DNA of 64,000 nucleotides, taken from the NCBI RefSeq assembly GCF_002355655.1, contig NZ_AP017569.1, positions 1,922,001 through 1,986,000 of the forward strand, read 5' to 3'. Numbering within the stretch: the first letter of the stretch is position 1; every line of letters starts with the position of its first letter. A program made the translations under genes and the position numbers. The notes under the pieces are model-generated. The model was not told the DNA's origin. It saw nothing but the letters and a program-made list of their open reading frames with translations, and made no database searches. Below, one piece after another: positions 43,551-51,800 of this stretch. The stretch comes from Halorubrum trapanicum. GTDB lineage: Archaea; Halobacteriota; Halobacteria; Halobacteriales; Haloferacaceae.

Positions 43551-44190
43551 ACACAACGACGGCTGGGAGCCGCGGACGCGACTCGGCCGCAAGGTACAAG
43601 ACGGGGAGATCTCGTCGATGGAACAGGCGCTCAACTCCGGCCTCCCGCTGAAGGAGGCGGAGATCGTCGACCAGCTCCTCCCGGGGCTCGAAGACGAGGT
43701 GCTGGACATCAACATGGTCCAGCGCATGACCGACTCCGGCCGCCGCGTGAAGTTCCGCTGCGTGGTCGCCGTGGGCAACCGCGACGGCTACCTCGGCTAC
43801 GCGCAGGCCCGCGACGACCAGGTCGGCGGCGCGATCCAGAAGGCGATCGACGTCGCGAAGCTGAACATCATCTCGGTCGACCGCGGCTCCGGCTCCTGGG
43901 AGGACCAGCCCGGCGGCACCAACTCCCTGACTCGCACGGCGACGGGGAAGGCCGGCTCCGTCACGGTCGAGGTCAAGCCCGCCCCGCAGGGGCTGGGCCT
44001 CGCGGCCGCGGAGACGGTCCGCAACATCTTGGAACTCGCCGGCGTCGAGGACGCTTGGACGAACTCCGACGGCAACACGCGCACCACGGTGAACCTCGCG
44101 AAGGCGACGTTCAACGCTCTGGAGAACGCGGCGCAGTCCCGCACCCCCCAGCACGCGCGTGAGGTCCACTACGACGAGGTGAGCGAGTGA
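43543..44190 (+). CDS. rps5: Ribosomal protein uS5
   Basis: The 215-residue protein lies at the mRNA entry channel and shapes decoding accuracy. The double-stranded RNA-binding half shows [20 protein letters not shown], and the C-terminal half [20 protein letters not shown] with [15 protein letters not shown]. The stop overlaps the rpl30 start (TGATG). Confidence 0.98.
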   Translation: MSRHNDGWEPRTRLGRKVQDGEISSMEQALNSGLPLKEAEIVDQLLPGLEDEVLDINMVQRMTDSGRRVKFRCVVAVGNRDGYLGYAQARDDQVGGAIQKAIDVAKLNIISVDRGSGSWEDQPGGTNSLTRTATGKAGSVTVEVKPAPQGLGLAAAETVRNILELAGVEDAWTNSDGNTRTTVNLAKATFNALENAAQSRTPQHAREVHYDEVSE

Positions 44191-44654
44191 TGCAGGCGCT
44201 CGTTCAACTCCGCGGCGAGGTCAACCTCGGGTCCGGCGTCGAGGACACGCTCGACATGCTGAACATCGGGCGCGTCAACCACGCGACGTTCGTCCCCGAG
44301 ACGGACTCGTACCGCGGCATGATCACGAAGGTCAACGACGTCGTCGCGTTCGGGGAACCGAGCGTCGAGGCCGTCGCGCGGACGATCGCGCGGCGCGGCG
44401 AGCCCGTCGAGGGCTCGGCCGACGTCGACGACGAGTGGATCGACGACAACACCGACTACGCCGACCTGGAGGCGCTGGCCGAGGCGCTCGTCGACGAGGA
44501 GACGACCCTGCGCGAGCAGGGCCTCTCGCCGACGCTCCGGCTCCACGCGCCCCGCGGCGGTCACGAGGGCATCAAACACCCCGTGATCGAGGGCGGCGAG
44601 CTCGGGAAACACACCACCGAGGAGATCGACAGTCTCTTGGAGGCGATGCGATGA
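44190..44654 (+). CDS. rpl30: Ribosomal protein uL30
   Basis: The 154-residue archaeal L30 has the core QALVQLRGEVNLGSGVEDTL, LNIGRVNHATFVPETDSYRG and the C-terminal half with PTLRLHAPRGGHEGIKHPV. ATG 44190 is preferred over GTG 44187 because it overlaps the rps5 stop in the usual TGATG manner. It overlaps rpl15 by 4 bp. Confidence 0.97.
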   Translation: MQALVQLRGEVNLGSGVEDTLDMLNIGRVNHATFVPETDSYRGMITKVNDVVAFGEPSVEAVARTIARRGEPVEGSADVDDEWIDDNTDYADLEALAEALVDEETTLREQGLSPTLRLHAPRGGHEGIKHPVIEGGELGKHTTEEIDSLLEAMR

Positions 44655-45148
44655 CGAGCAAGAAACGACGACAGCGCGGCTCTCGGACGCACGGCGGCGG
44701 CACGCACAAGAACCGGCGCGGCGCCGGACACCGCGGCGGCCGCGGCGCGGCCGGCCGCGCGAAACACGAGTACCACAACTACGGCCCGCTCGGCAAGCAC
44801 GGGTTCAAGCGCCCCGAGGACGCTCAGACGGAGGTCCTCGAAGTGAAGGTCCAGAAGCTCGACGAGGACGCGGCGCTGTACGCCGCGGACGGCCTCGCCG
44901 AGGAGGACGGCGACGCGTACGTCTTCGACGCGCGCGACGTCGTCGAGGACGGTCACGAGGCGGACGTCGTGAAGGTGCTCGGCGGCGGGCAGGTCCGGAG
45001 CGAACTTCACGTCACGGCCGACGCGTTCACGGCCGGTGCGGTCGAGCTCATCGAGGAGGCCGGCGGCGAGGCGACGCTCTCCGAGCGCGCCGAAGAGCCC
45101 GCTGACGAACCGGAAAACACTTCCGACGACGAGAACGACGAGGCGTAA
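44651..45148 (+). CDS. rpl15: Ribosomal protein uL15
   Basis: The 165-residue protein begins with the rRNA-threading tail KKRRQRGSRTHGGGTHKNRR and continues GAGHRGGRGAAGRAKHE. The globular half has FDARDVVEDGHEADVVKVLG. A short acidic tail closes it. secY follows 1 bp after the stop, so the two are cotranscribed. Confidence 0.97.
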   Translation: MTSKKRRQRGSRTHGGGTHKNRRGAGHRGGRGAAGRAKHEYHNYGPLGKHGFKRPEDAQTEVLEVKVQKLDEDAALYAADGLAEEDGDAYVFDARDVVEDGHEADVVKVLGGGQVRSELHVTADAFTAGAVELIEEAGGEATLSERAEEPADEPENTSDDENDEA

Positions 45149-45149
45149 C

Positions 45150-46631
45150 ATGAGCTGGAAGGAGGCCGCCGAACCGGTGCTCTCGCGGATGCCCGTCGTG
45201 GAGCGGCCCGCGGGACACGTCCCGTTCAAACGGAAGCTCACGTGGACGGCCGGAGTCCTGATCGTCTACTTCTTCCTGACCAACATCAACCCGTTCGGGT
45301 TGGCGGTCGGACAGGGGTCGGACTTCTTCGGGCAGTTCCGGTCGGTGCTCGCCGGCTCGTCCGGGTCGCTGTTACAGGTCGGTATCGGACCGATCGTCAC
45401 GGCGTCCATCGTCCTCCAGCTGTTGGGCGGTGCGAACCTCCTCGGGCTCGACACGGAGAACGACCCGCGTGACCAGGTCCTCTACCAGGGCCTCCAGAAG
45501 CTGCTGGTGATCATCGTCTCGGCACTGACGGCGGCGCCGATGGTGTTCACCGGGAGCTTCCTTCCGGCCGACGCCGCCGTCGGTGACGCGCTCGGCATCG
45601 GCACGTTCGGCGTGCAGGTGCTGATCTTCGCGCAGATCTTCGTCGGCGGCATCCTCATCCTGTTCATGGACGAGATCGTGAGCAAGTGGGGCGTCGGTTC
45701 CGGCGTCGGGCTGTTCATCATCGCGTCGGTGAGCCAGCAGATCGTCGGCGGCTTCTTCAGCTTCTCCGCCCTCGGTCCCCCCGGCTTCTTCGCGAGCTGG
45801 TACGGCGTCATCGTCGGCGACGTGCCGGCCTCGCTGTCGCCGTTCACGACGGAGGGGCTCCAGAACCTGCTGTTCGATCCGGGCAGCATTCTGGCGCTTT
45901 TCACCACCGTGTTCATCTTCGGGATCGTCGTGTACGCGGAGTCGGTCCGCGTCGAGATCCCGCTGTCGCACGCCCGCGTGAAGGGCGCCCGCGGCCGCTT
46001 CCCGGTGAAGCTGATCTACGCCTCCGTCCTGCCGATGATCCTCGTTCGCGCGCTGCAGGCGAACATCCAGTTCCTCGGCCAGATCCTCTCCTCGCAGTGG
46101 GCGGGGATGCCGGCGTTCCTGGGCGAGTACAGCGCGCAGGGCCAGCCCATCTCCGGGCTGTTCTACTACCTGAACCCCATCCAGAGCCGCAGCCAGTGGA
46201 TGTGGTTCCTCGGGGAGATCCCGGCGTCGGTCGAACCGTGGATGATCGCGGTCCGGCTCGCCGTCGACCTCACGTTCATGATCGTGGGCGGCGCCATCTT
46301 CGCGATCTTCTGGGTCGAGACCACCGGCATGGGGCCGGAGGCGACCGCGAAACAGATCCAGAACTCCGGGATGCAGATCCCCGGGTTCCGCCGGAACCCG
46401 CAGGTCGTCGAGAAGGTGATGGAGCGGTACATCCCGCAGGTGACCGTCATCGGGGGCGCCCTCGTCGGGTTCCTCGCCGTGATGGCGAACCTGCTCGGCA
46501 CCATCGGACAGGTCTCCGGCACCGGGCTGCTGCTGGCGGTCTCTATCACGTACAAGCTGTACGAGGAGATCGCCGAAGAGCAGCTGATGGAGATGCATCC
46601 GATGATGCGCCAGATGTTCGGCAACGAGTGA
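45150..46631 (+). CDS. secY: Preprotein translocase subunit SecY
   Basis: The 493-residue protein is the channel of the Sec translocon in the cell membrane, working with SecE and Sec-beta, which are not in this window. About ten membrane helices are visible. Landmarks are HVPFKRKLTWTAGVLIVYFF at helix 1, the plug and helix 2b region with IGPIVTASIVLQLLGG, the large cytosolic loop RVEIPLSHARVKGARGRFPV and the C-terminal NSGMQIPGFRRNP. It ends the ribosomal operon and is followed by a hairpin. Confidence 0.97.
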   Translation: MSWKEAAEPVLSRMPVVERPAGHVPFKRKLTWTAGVLIVYFFLTNINPFGLAVGQGSDFFGQFRSVLAGSSGSLLQVGIGPIVTASIVLQLLGGANLLGLDTENDPRDQVLYQGLQKLLVIIVSALTAAPMVFTGSFLPADAAVGDALGIGTFGVQVLIFAQIFVGGILILFMDEIVSKWGVGSGVGLFIIASVSQQIVGGFFSFSALGPPGFFASWYGVIVGDVPASLSPFTTEGLQNLLFDPGSILALFTTVFIFGIVVYAESVRVEIPLSHARVKGARGRFPVKLIYASVLPMILVRALQANIQFLGQILSSQWAGMPAFLGEYSAQGQPISGLFYYLNPIQSRSQWMWFLGEIPASVEPWMIAVRLAVDLTFMIVGGAIFAIFWVETTGMGPEATAKQIQNSGMQIPGFRRNPQVVEKVMERYIPQVTVIGGALVGFLAVMANLLGTIGQVSGTGLLLAVSITYKLYEEIAEEQLMEMHPMMRQMFGNE

Positions 46632-46640
46632 GAACGGCTT

Positions 46641-46658
46641 GAACGCCAGCGGGCGTTC
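46641..46658 (+). terminator. Hairpin with T-rich stretch after secY
   Basis: GAACGCC pairs with GGCGTTC around the loop AGCG, ten bases after the secY stop, and is followed by TTCTTACG and CCCTTTTATT. This is the most likely end of the long ribosomal transcript. Confidence 0.5.
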
Positions 46659-46758
46659 TCGGGGTTCTTACGCCCTTTTATTGGTACGGATTGGCTGACC
46701 CCGAAGCTAGTTTTATTTCGAGTACCGGCTATCCCCCACTCTGGCCGTTGATTGCTCT

Positions 46759-48141
46759 CTACGCGTGTTTCGCGACGTCTTCGAGGTCGAACAGCCGTAC
46801 GTCGTCGCGCTCGGACACGGCTTCCTGAACGGATCGTGTCGCACCGTTTCGAGTGAATAACGCGTACGTGGTGTCCCTCTCACCGCTGTTCGGCGTCCAG
46901 CGGATCTCGGCGGCGTGGTCTTCGAGCGAGGAGAGCGCTCCGTAATCGAGCGGTGCGTTCGTGAACTTACACTCCCCGGCGACCATCGTTCCGTCCGTGG
47001 TGAATCCGACGACGTCGACCTCGTGTTCCTTGTACCACCAGCGGCCGATGTCGAGGAACGTTTCGTCCGGGTAGAGCTCCGGAAGTGCGTCGCGGCAGAG
47101 CCGCTCGAACTCGTGGCTCACGAAGTCCGGGAGTTCGGGTTCGATGACCGCGTCGTAGGCGTCCGCCCCGAGGCGTTCGTATCGATCTTCCTTGCCGTAA
47201 ACGAAGCGGAACCAGAACCGAAACAGCGGATCGAGGATTCGATAGCGTCCGCGGCGTGACTTCGCCTTCTCTTCGGTGATCGGTACCTCGCGCTCGATGA
47301 GCCGCAGCCGTTCCAACTTCTGTGTGTACGTCGATATCTGCTTCCCGTCGATTCCAATCGCTTGCGCGATCTCGTTCGACGTCGTCTTTCCCGCGGCGAT
47401 GGCGGTGAGGATCGCGAAGTATCGGTTCGGGTCCGTGAGTTCGGTGCGGAGCACGTACTCCGGTTCGTTATGTAGGTATCCCTTCTGGGAGAGGAGCTCC
47501 TCGGTGAGAACCGTTCCGAGGTCCCGTCCGAGATCGACGCCGTCGAGATAGTACGGAACGCCGCCGAAGATCCCCCACGTGAAAATCCGCTCTTCGGGCG
47601 AACACGCGTCCGGAACGAACGCCTGTGCGGCAGCGAAATCGAGGGGCCGGAGATCGAGCCGTTCCGTGAATCGGCCGTACAGGGGACTGCTCCCGAGAAG
47701 CGTCGCTTCTTCCATCATACTGATCGACGACCCGACCAGCACGAGCGTTCCCGAGGTGTCCTGGAGCCGTTGGTCCCAGAGTCGCTGAATTACCGAGGGG
47801 AGGCTCTCGTCGGCGTCGATGAGGTAGGGGAATTCGTCGAGGACGACGATGCCGTCCTGATCGCCCAGATACCCGAGCAGCGCTTCCCAGTTCTGTTTGA
47901 TCCGCGTGATTCCGGGGAAGGTTTCGGCGGCGACGTCGACGAACTCGTCGAGCTGTACCTGAGCGGTGGTCTCCGTGGCCTGATAGACCACCGCGTCGTC
48001 ACGATCGGACAGCGAGTGCTGGACGAGCTGCGTCTTCCCGAGGCGTCGCCGGCCGAACACCACGGCCATCTCTGCGTCGTCGGACTCGTAGCAGTCGCGG
48101 AGCCGAGCGAGTTCGTCGTCCCGATTCACGAAGCGGTCCAT
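46759..48141 (-). CDS. Archaeal ATPase with DUF234-type nuclease-like domain
   Basis: The 460-residue protein has an AAA/STAND-type ATPase domain with P-loop GRRRLGKT at residues 30-37 and Walker B IVVLDEF with Asp102-Glu103. A winged-helix segment (about 245-300, TSNEIAQAIGIDGKQISTY) follows, then a C-terminal DUF234-like domain where EVDVVGF and VAGECKF give a PD-(D/E)xK pattern. The family is widespread in archaea and often sits in accessory or defence regions; its role is not known. A leaderless promoter and a four-unit repeat array lie upstream, suggesting tight control. Confidence 0.85.
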   Translation of the reverse strand: MDRFVNRDDELARLRDCYESDDAEMAVVFGRRRLGKTQLVQHSLSDRDDAVVYQATETTAQVQLDEFVDVAAETFPGITRIKQNWEALLGYLGDQDGIVVLDEFPYLIDADESLPSVIQRLWDQRLQDTSGTLVLVGSSISMMEEATLLGSSPLYGRFTERLDLRPLDFAAAQAFVPDACSPEERIFTWGIFGGVPYYLDGVDLGRDLGTVLTEELLSQKGYLHNEPEYVLRTELTDPNRYFAILTAIAAGKTTSNEIAQAIGIDGKQISTYTQKLERLRLIEREVPITEEKAKSRRGRYRILDPLFRFWFRFVYGKEDRYERLGADAYDAVIEPELPDFVSHEFERLCRDALPELYPDETFLDIGRWWYKEHEVDVVGFTTDGTMVAGECKFTNAPLDYGALSSLEDHAAEIRWTPNSGERDTTYALFTRNGATRSVQEAVSERDDVRLFDLEDVAKHA

Positions 48142-48161
48142 ACCCCTCCTCCATCGGGGCG

Positions 48162-48170
48162 AAAAATAAT
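48162..48170 (-). promoter_or_regulatory. TATA box of the ATPase gene
   Basis: On the minus strand ATTATTTTT lies 21-29 nt before the ATG at 48141. The palindromic array begins 8 bp further upstream, where a BRE and activator or repressor sites would be. Confidence 0.6.
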
Positions 48171-48177
48171 ACTTCCG

Positions 48178-48237
48178 AATAGGCTATTTTAAAATAGGCT
48201 ATCTTGAAGTAGGCTATTTTGAAATAGGCTATTTGGG
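48178..48237. repeat. Four tandem 15-bp near-palindromes upstream of the ATPase promoter
   Basis: Four contiguous 15-bp units start at 48178, 48193, 48208 and 48223. The core AATAGGCTATT is an odd palindrome (AATAG-G-CTATT); single-base changes occur in units 2 (ATC for ATT) and 3 (AGT for AAT). The array is AT-rich in a GC-rich background and lies directly upstream of the TATA box, which suggests cooperative binding of a dimeric regulator. It could also be a target recognised by the ATPase itself. Confidence 0.8.
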
Positions 48238-48292
48238 GATCCCAGTCAGGCGGTAGCTCAGACGGCGACCGCTCACGGAAAAAGCTCGACCA

Positions 48293-48323
48293 AAAAGCGC
48301 GACCTCGCTCCGCTCGGTCGCGT
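48293..48323. repeat. 31-bp direct repeat, left copy
   Basis: A 31-bp sequence beginning AAAAGCGCGACC recurs without change at 48784-48814, so the pair brackets structured repeat copy C. Inside it CGCGACC pairs with GGTCGCG around the loop TCGCTCCGCTC. Confidence 0.85.
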
Positions 48324-48377
48324 TCGACCGATCCCATCGCTCAGTACGGACGAATCAATGAGCGCCAGCTATCACGG

Positions 48378-48790
48378 TGGCGCGTGCCTGCGAGCGGCCG
48401 CCCTCGGCGGCCGCGAGACAGCACCGCGCGAGGGAGTCGGTGGTCCGGAGCGAAGCGGAGGACCACCGACGAGGCTGGGGAGGCGTGAGGCTGCGGTGCT
48501 GTGCGGTGCGGGGTGGGACTCAAAGGGGCAGTCGCGAGCGCGACGTAGGCGACGCAAGCACTGGAACGAGGGAGCGAACGCAGTGAGCGACCGAGTAAAG
48601 CGCGCAGCGAGCGTACGTCGCGCTCGCGACTGGGGCTTTGGAGGTTCACCGCCGATCTGTGGTCAACTATTCATAAGCGAGCGACTGGGGCTTTGGAGGT
48701 TCACCGCCGATCTGTGGTCAACTATTCATAAGCGAGCGACTGGGGCTTTGGAGGAGTTCACTGCGGCAACGCCGGTCACTTATAAAAGCG
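48378..48790 (+). repeat. Structured intergenic repeat, copy C
   Basis: P1 inner stem GCGGCCGCC (48394-48402) pairs with 48406-48414. P2 is an 11-bp stem (48436-48446 with 48460-48470) around GGAGCGAAGCGGA. The linker has GGGACTCAAAGGGG. P3 is an 18-bp perfect stem (48529-48546 with 48615-48632). The tail has three units of 55 bp, marked by TGGGGCTTTG at 48631, 48686 and 48741; the first two are identical and the third has changed. The last unit ends in TTATAAAA at 48780. No conserved frame is present. Confidence 0.87.
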
Positions 48791-48814
48791 CGACCTCGCT
48801 CCGCTCGGTCGCGT
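48784..48814. repeat. 31-bp direct repeat, right copy
   Basis: Identical to 48293-48323 over 31 bp. It overlaps the last TATA-like element of repeat copy C and ends just before the stop codon of the type IIG gene (48821), where its hairpin could also act as a 3' end signal. Confidence 0.85.
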
Positions 48815-48820
48815 CGACGA

Positions 48821-51800
48821 CTACTCCGCCACCGCCGCCTCGACGATCTCGATCTCCTCCTCGGTCAGGTCGTAGAGGTCGTAGACGATCTCGTCGATGA
48901 GTCGGTCGGTCTCCGCGATCTTCGCGTCGAGTTCGTCGGCGCGCGCCTTCGTCTCGACGTAGCGGTCGAGGTCGTCGGCCACGTCGTCGGGGTCGGGCAG
49001 CGTGATCGCCTTCAGGCGGTCGACGAGCGAGTTCGTCTTGGTGGCATTGTCGCGGAAGCCCGCGATCTCGTCGTCGACGGCGACGGGGACGAACGCGGCG
49101 ACGAGCGCGGCCTCCGCCTCTGAGCAGTCGACGAGCGTGAACGCCTCGACGAACTCCGTCTCGGTGTAGCCGTACGTGTCGGTCTCGTGGGCGTCCTCGT
49201 CGTCGGGCTTGTAGCGCGCCGTCGCCGAAATCGTGACGCGCGTCCCGTCGCGCTCGGCGCGCACGTCGCCCACGCGGAGCTTCTCGTACTCCTCCGTCGT
49301 CGCGTCGAGGACGTTCGACGCGCTCGGCTGGAAGAGCCCGACGTCGGGGAGCCTCGGGCCGTTCTCGTAGTTGCCGAGGTAATCAAGAATATCAGTGTTA
49401 AGATCTAACACAGCTGACGACAACTTGTTCATTCTATCGCTCAGACTAACCAACATCGTATATTGGTTCAACTCATTTTCATCTGTATCTAAATCTGACA
49501 AAAACTCACGGGGAGCGAGGTTGCTATTTAAATAATCGTCTAATATATCTTGGTATTCCTTGACACTCTCATCTGTCTCACGGCGACTATTTTGTTCAAT
49601 GTCCGGTAGAGGTATCTCCCTGATGTCGGTCGAATATATCGTTTGACTGGTGCTAAATATCATAATATCAAAATATAACTTCATCAACTTGCTATTCAAT
49701 ATCGATAGGATAAATCTGAGATCGTGATTTTTCGATTGGTTGATATTCTCGGTTGAAAATGATATGTCAGATCGACCGATGTCTTTTAAATAGTGCTTCA
49801 GCGTGAGACAGATTGCGGGATATCCTAGATAGTAGCTATCATCGTTGTAAGCAGCCGATATCCCTGAATTCCCGGAAATCCCTTTAATCGCGATGTTTGT
49901 ATTTTCAAACAGTTCTGGGAGACTCGGCCGTCTCAGTATTTCCGGATCGTATTCTAAATACCGTCCATCCCAATCAATCGCATATCTCGATATTTCTTTT
50001 CCTTCGGCGAATGGAACACATTTTTCATTTATTTTCTGTTCAAATATATACTCGTCTTTCCCTTTATCCTCAACCTCACTATGTGCTGCGACCGAATAGC
50101 TCACGTAACAAACATCTCCGATAGTAACTTTTTGTTGATTAAGGTTACTAAGAACTGATTGTAATTCTGGAGTTAATCCGATTCGGTAGGTGTATTGTGG
50201 GGTTTGGTAAAACAGATCCTGCCGAATACTGTATTCTTGATCTGATTGCATCACTCTGATTTGAATCTCGTTTTCTGTTTGAGATCCCTGCTTTTTGCGG
50301 AGAACTGGGATACAATTGATGACACTAACTCCATCAAAAACATCAACACCTAAATAATCAGAAATTGAACTGATCCGGGTTTCGTCGAGCATTTTCTCTC
50401 GTATCTTTTCTCCGTATGATTCAGACAAGAGAGAACGTGGAACGATCATTGAAGACAAACCGTTTGGGTTTATATTCTTTATTGCTAGTTCCAAAAATAA
50501 TACATAAATATCATATGACTTATGGGCTGTCTCGAATTCTTTATTTAAATAAGATTTGTACTCTTCGGGTAAGCTCCGTCCTCGTATATACGGCGGATTC
50601 CCGATTACCGCGTCGAAGCCGGCGTCAGCCTTGCGGCCGCCGTCCTCGTCGTAGAACGCCACCGGGAACTCCAGCTCCCAGTGGAAGAAGCGCTCGTCGG
50701 CGGCCATCGCCTGCGCGCTTGTAAACCAGTCCTGCCCCTCGATGTCGCTCCACGAGTCGGCGCGGAGGGCCTCCGCCATGCGCTTGTCGGCGTCGCTCGG
50801 GACGTCGAGGCCGAAGCGCTCGGCGGTGTGGACGTTCGCCATCGCCAGCAGGTGCTGGTAGAGGGGGTCCTCGCGGACCGCGTCGTACACGTCCTCCATC
50901 TCCTTCGCGTCTTCGAGCGTCTCGTTGTCGATGGCGAGCAGACTCTGGAACCGGTCCATCACGTGTTCGAGGGCCTGCTGGCGAGTGTGCGCGAACGACT
51001 GCTCTAAGGTCAACTGCCCGTCGTTCGCGTCGGCGTCGTCGCCGTTGGCGAGCACGTCCTCGATGTCGCTGCCGACCAGCGAGTTCCCGGTTTTTAAGTG
51101 GTGGTCGAGGAACGCGAGCGGCTGCTCCGCGGCGAGCGTCCGCAGCCACAGCGACACCTTCGCCAGCTCGGTCGCGAGCGGATTCAGGTCCACGCCGTAG
51201 ATGCACCGCTGGGCCACCTTCCGCCGCGCCCAGTTGATGTCGCGCTCCTCGTCGACCGTCTCCACGCCCTGCTGGGCCGCCTGCCGCTCCTGCGCGTCGA
51301 TGATCTCCCGCGCGAGGTAGTCGACCGCGCTCGTGAGGAAGTGCCCGCTCCCCATCGCGGGGTCGAGAATTTTTAAGTCGAACACGCGCTCCGCGAACTC
51401 GTCCGCGAACCCGCCCTCGCTGTACGAGTCGTAGCCGACCAGGTCCTCGCGGATGTCGTCGACCAGCGGCCCGAGCGTCTCGTCGACGATGTACTCGACG
51501 ACGTACTCCGGCGTGTAGTACGACCCCGTCGCCTTGCGCTCGCCGCTCCCGGTCGTGAGGTACACCTCGCCCGGCTCGACCGCGACGTCCTCGGCGTCGG
51601 CGTCCTCGTCGACCGGCGCGTACTCGCCGTCGTCGAGCGTCAGCGGCTCGTCGGCGACGTGAAGCTGGTACTCCAGCAGGCCCTCGTAGATGCTCCCGAG
51701 GTGGCGCACGTCCAGCGAGGAGTAGTCGACGAAGATCTTCCCCTCGCCGTCCCCCTGCCGGCTCCGCGTGAGCAGTTCGACGACTCGGGCCAGGTGCGCG

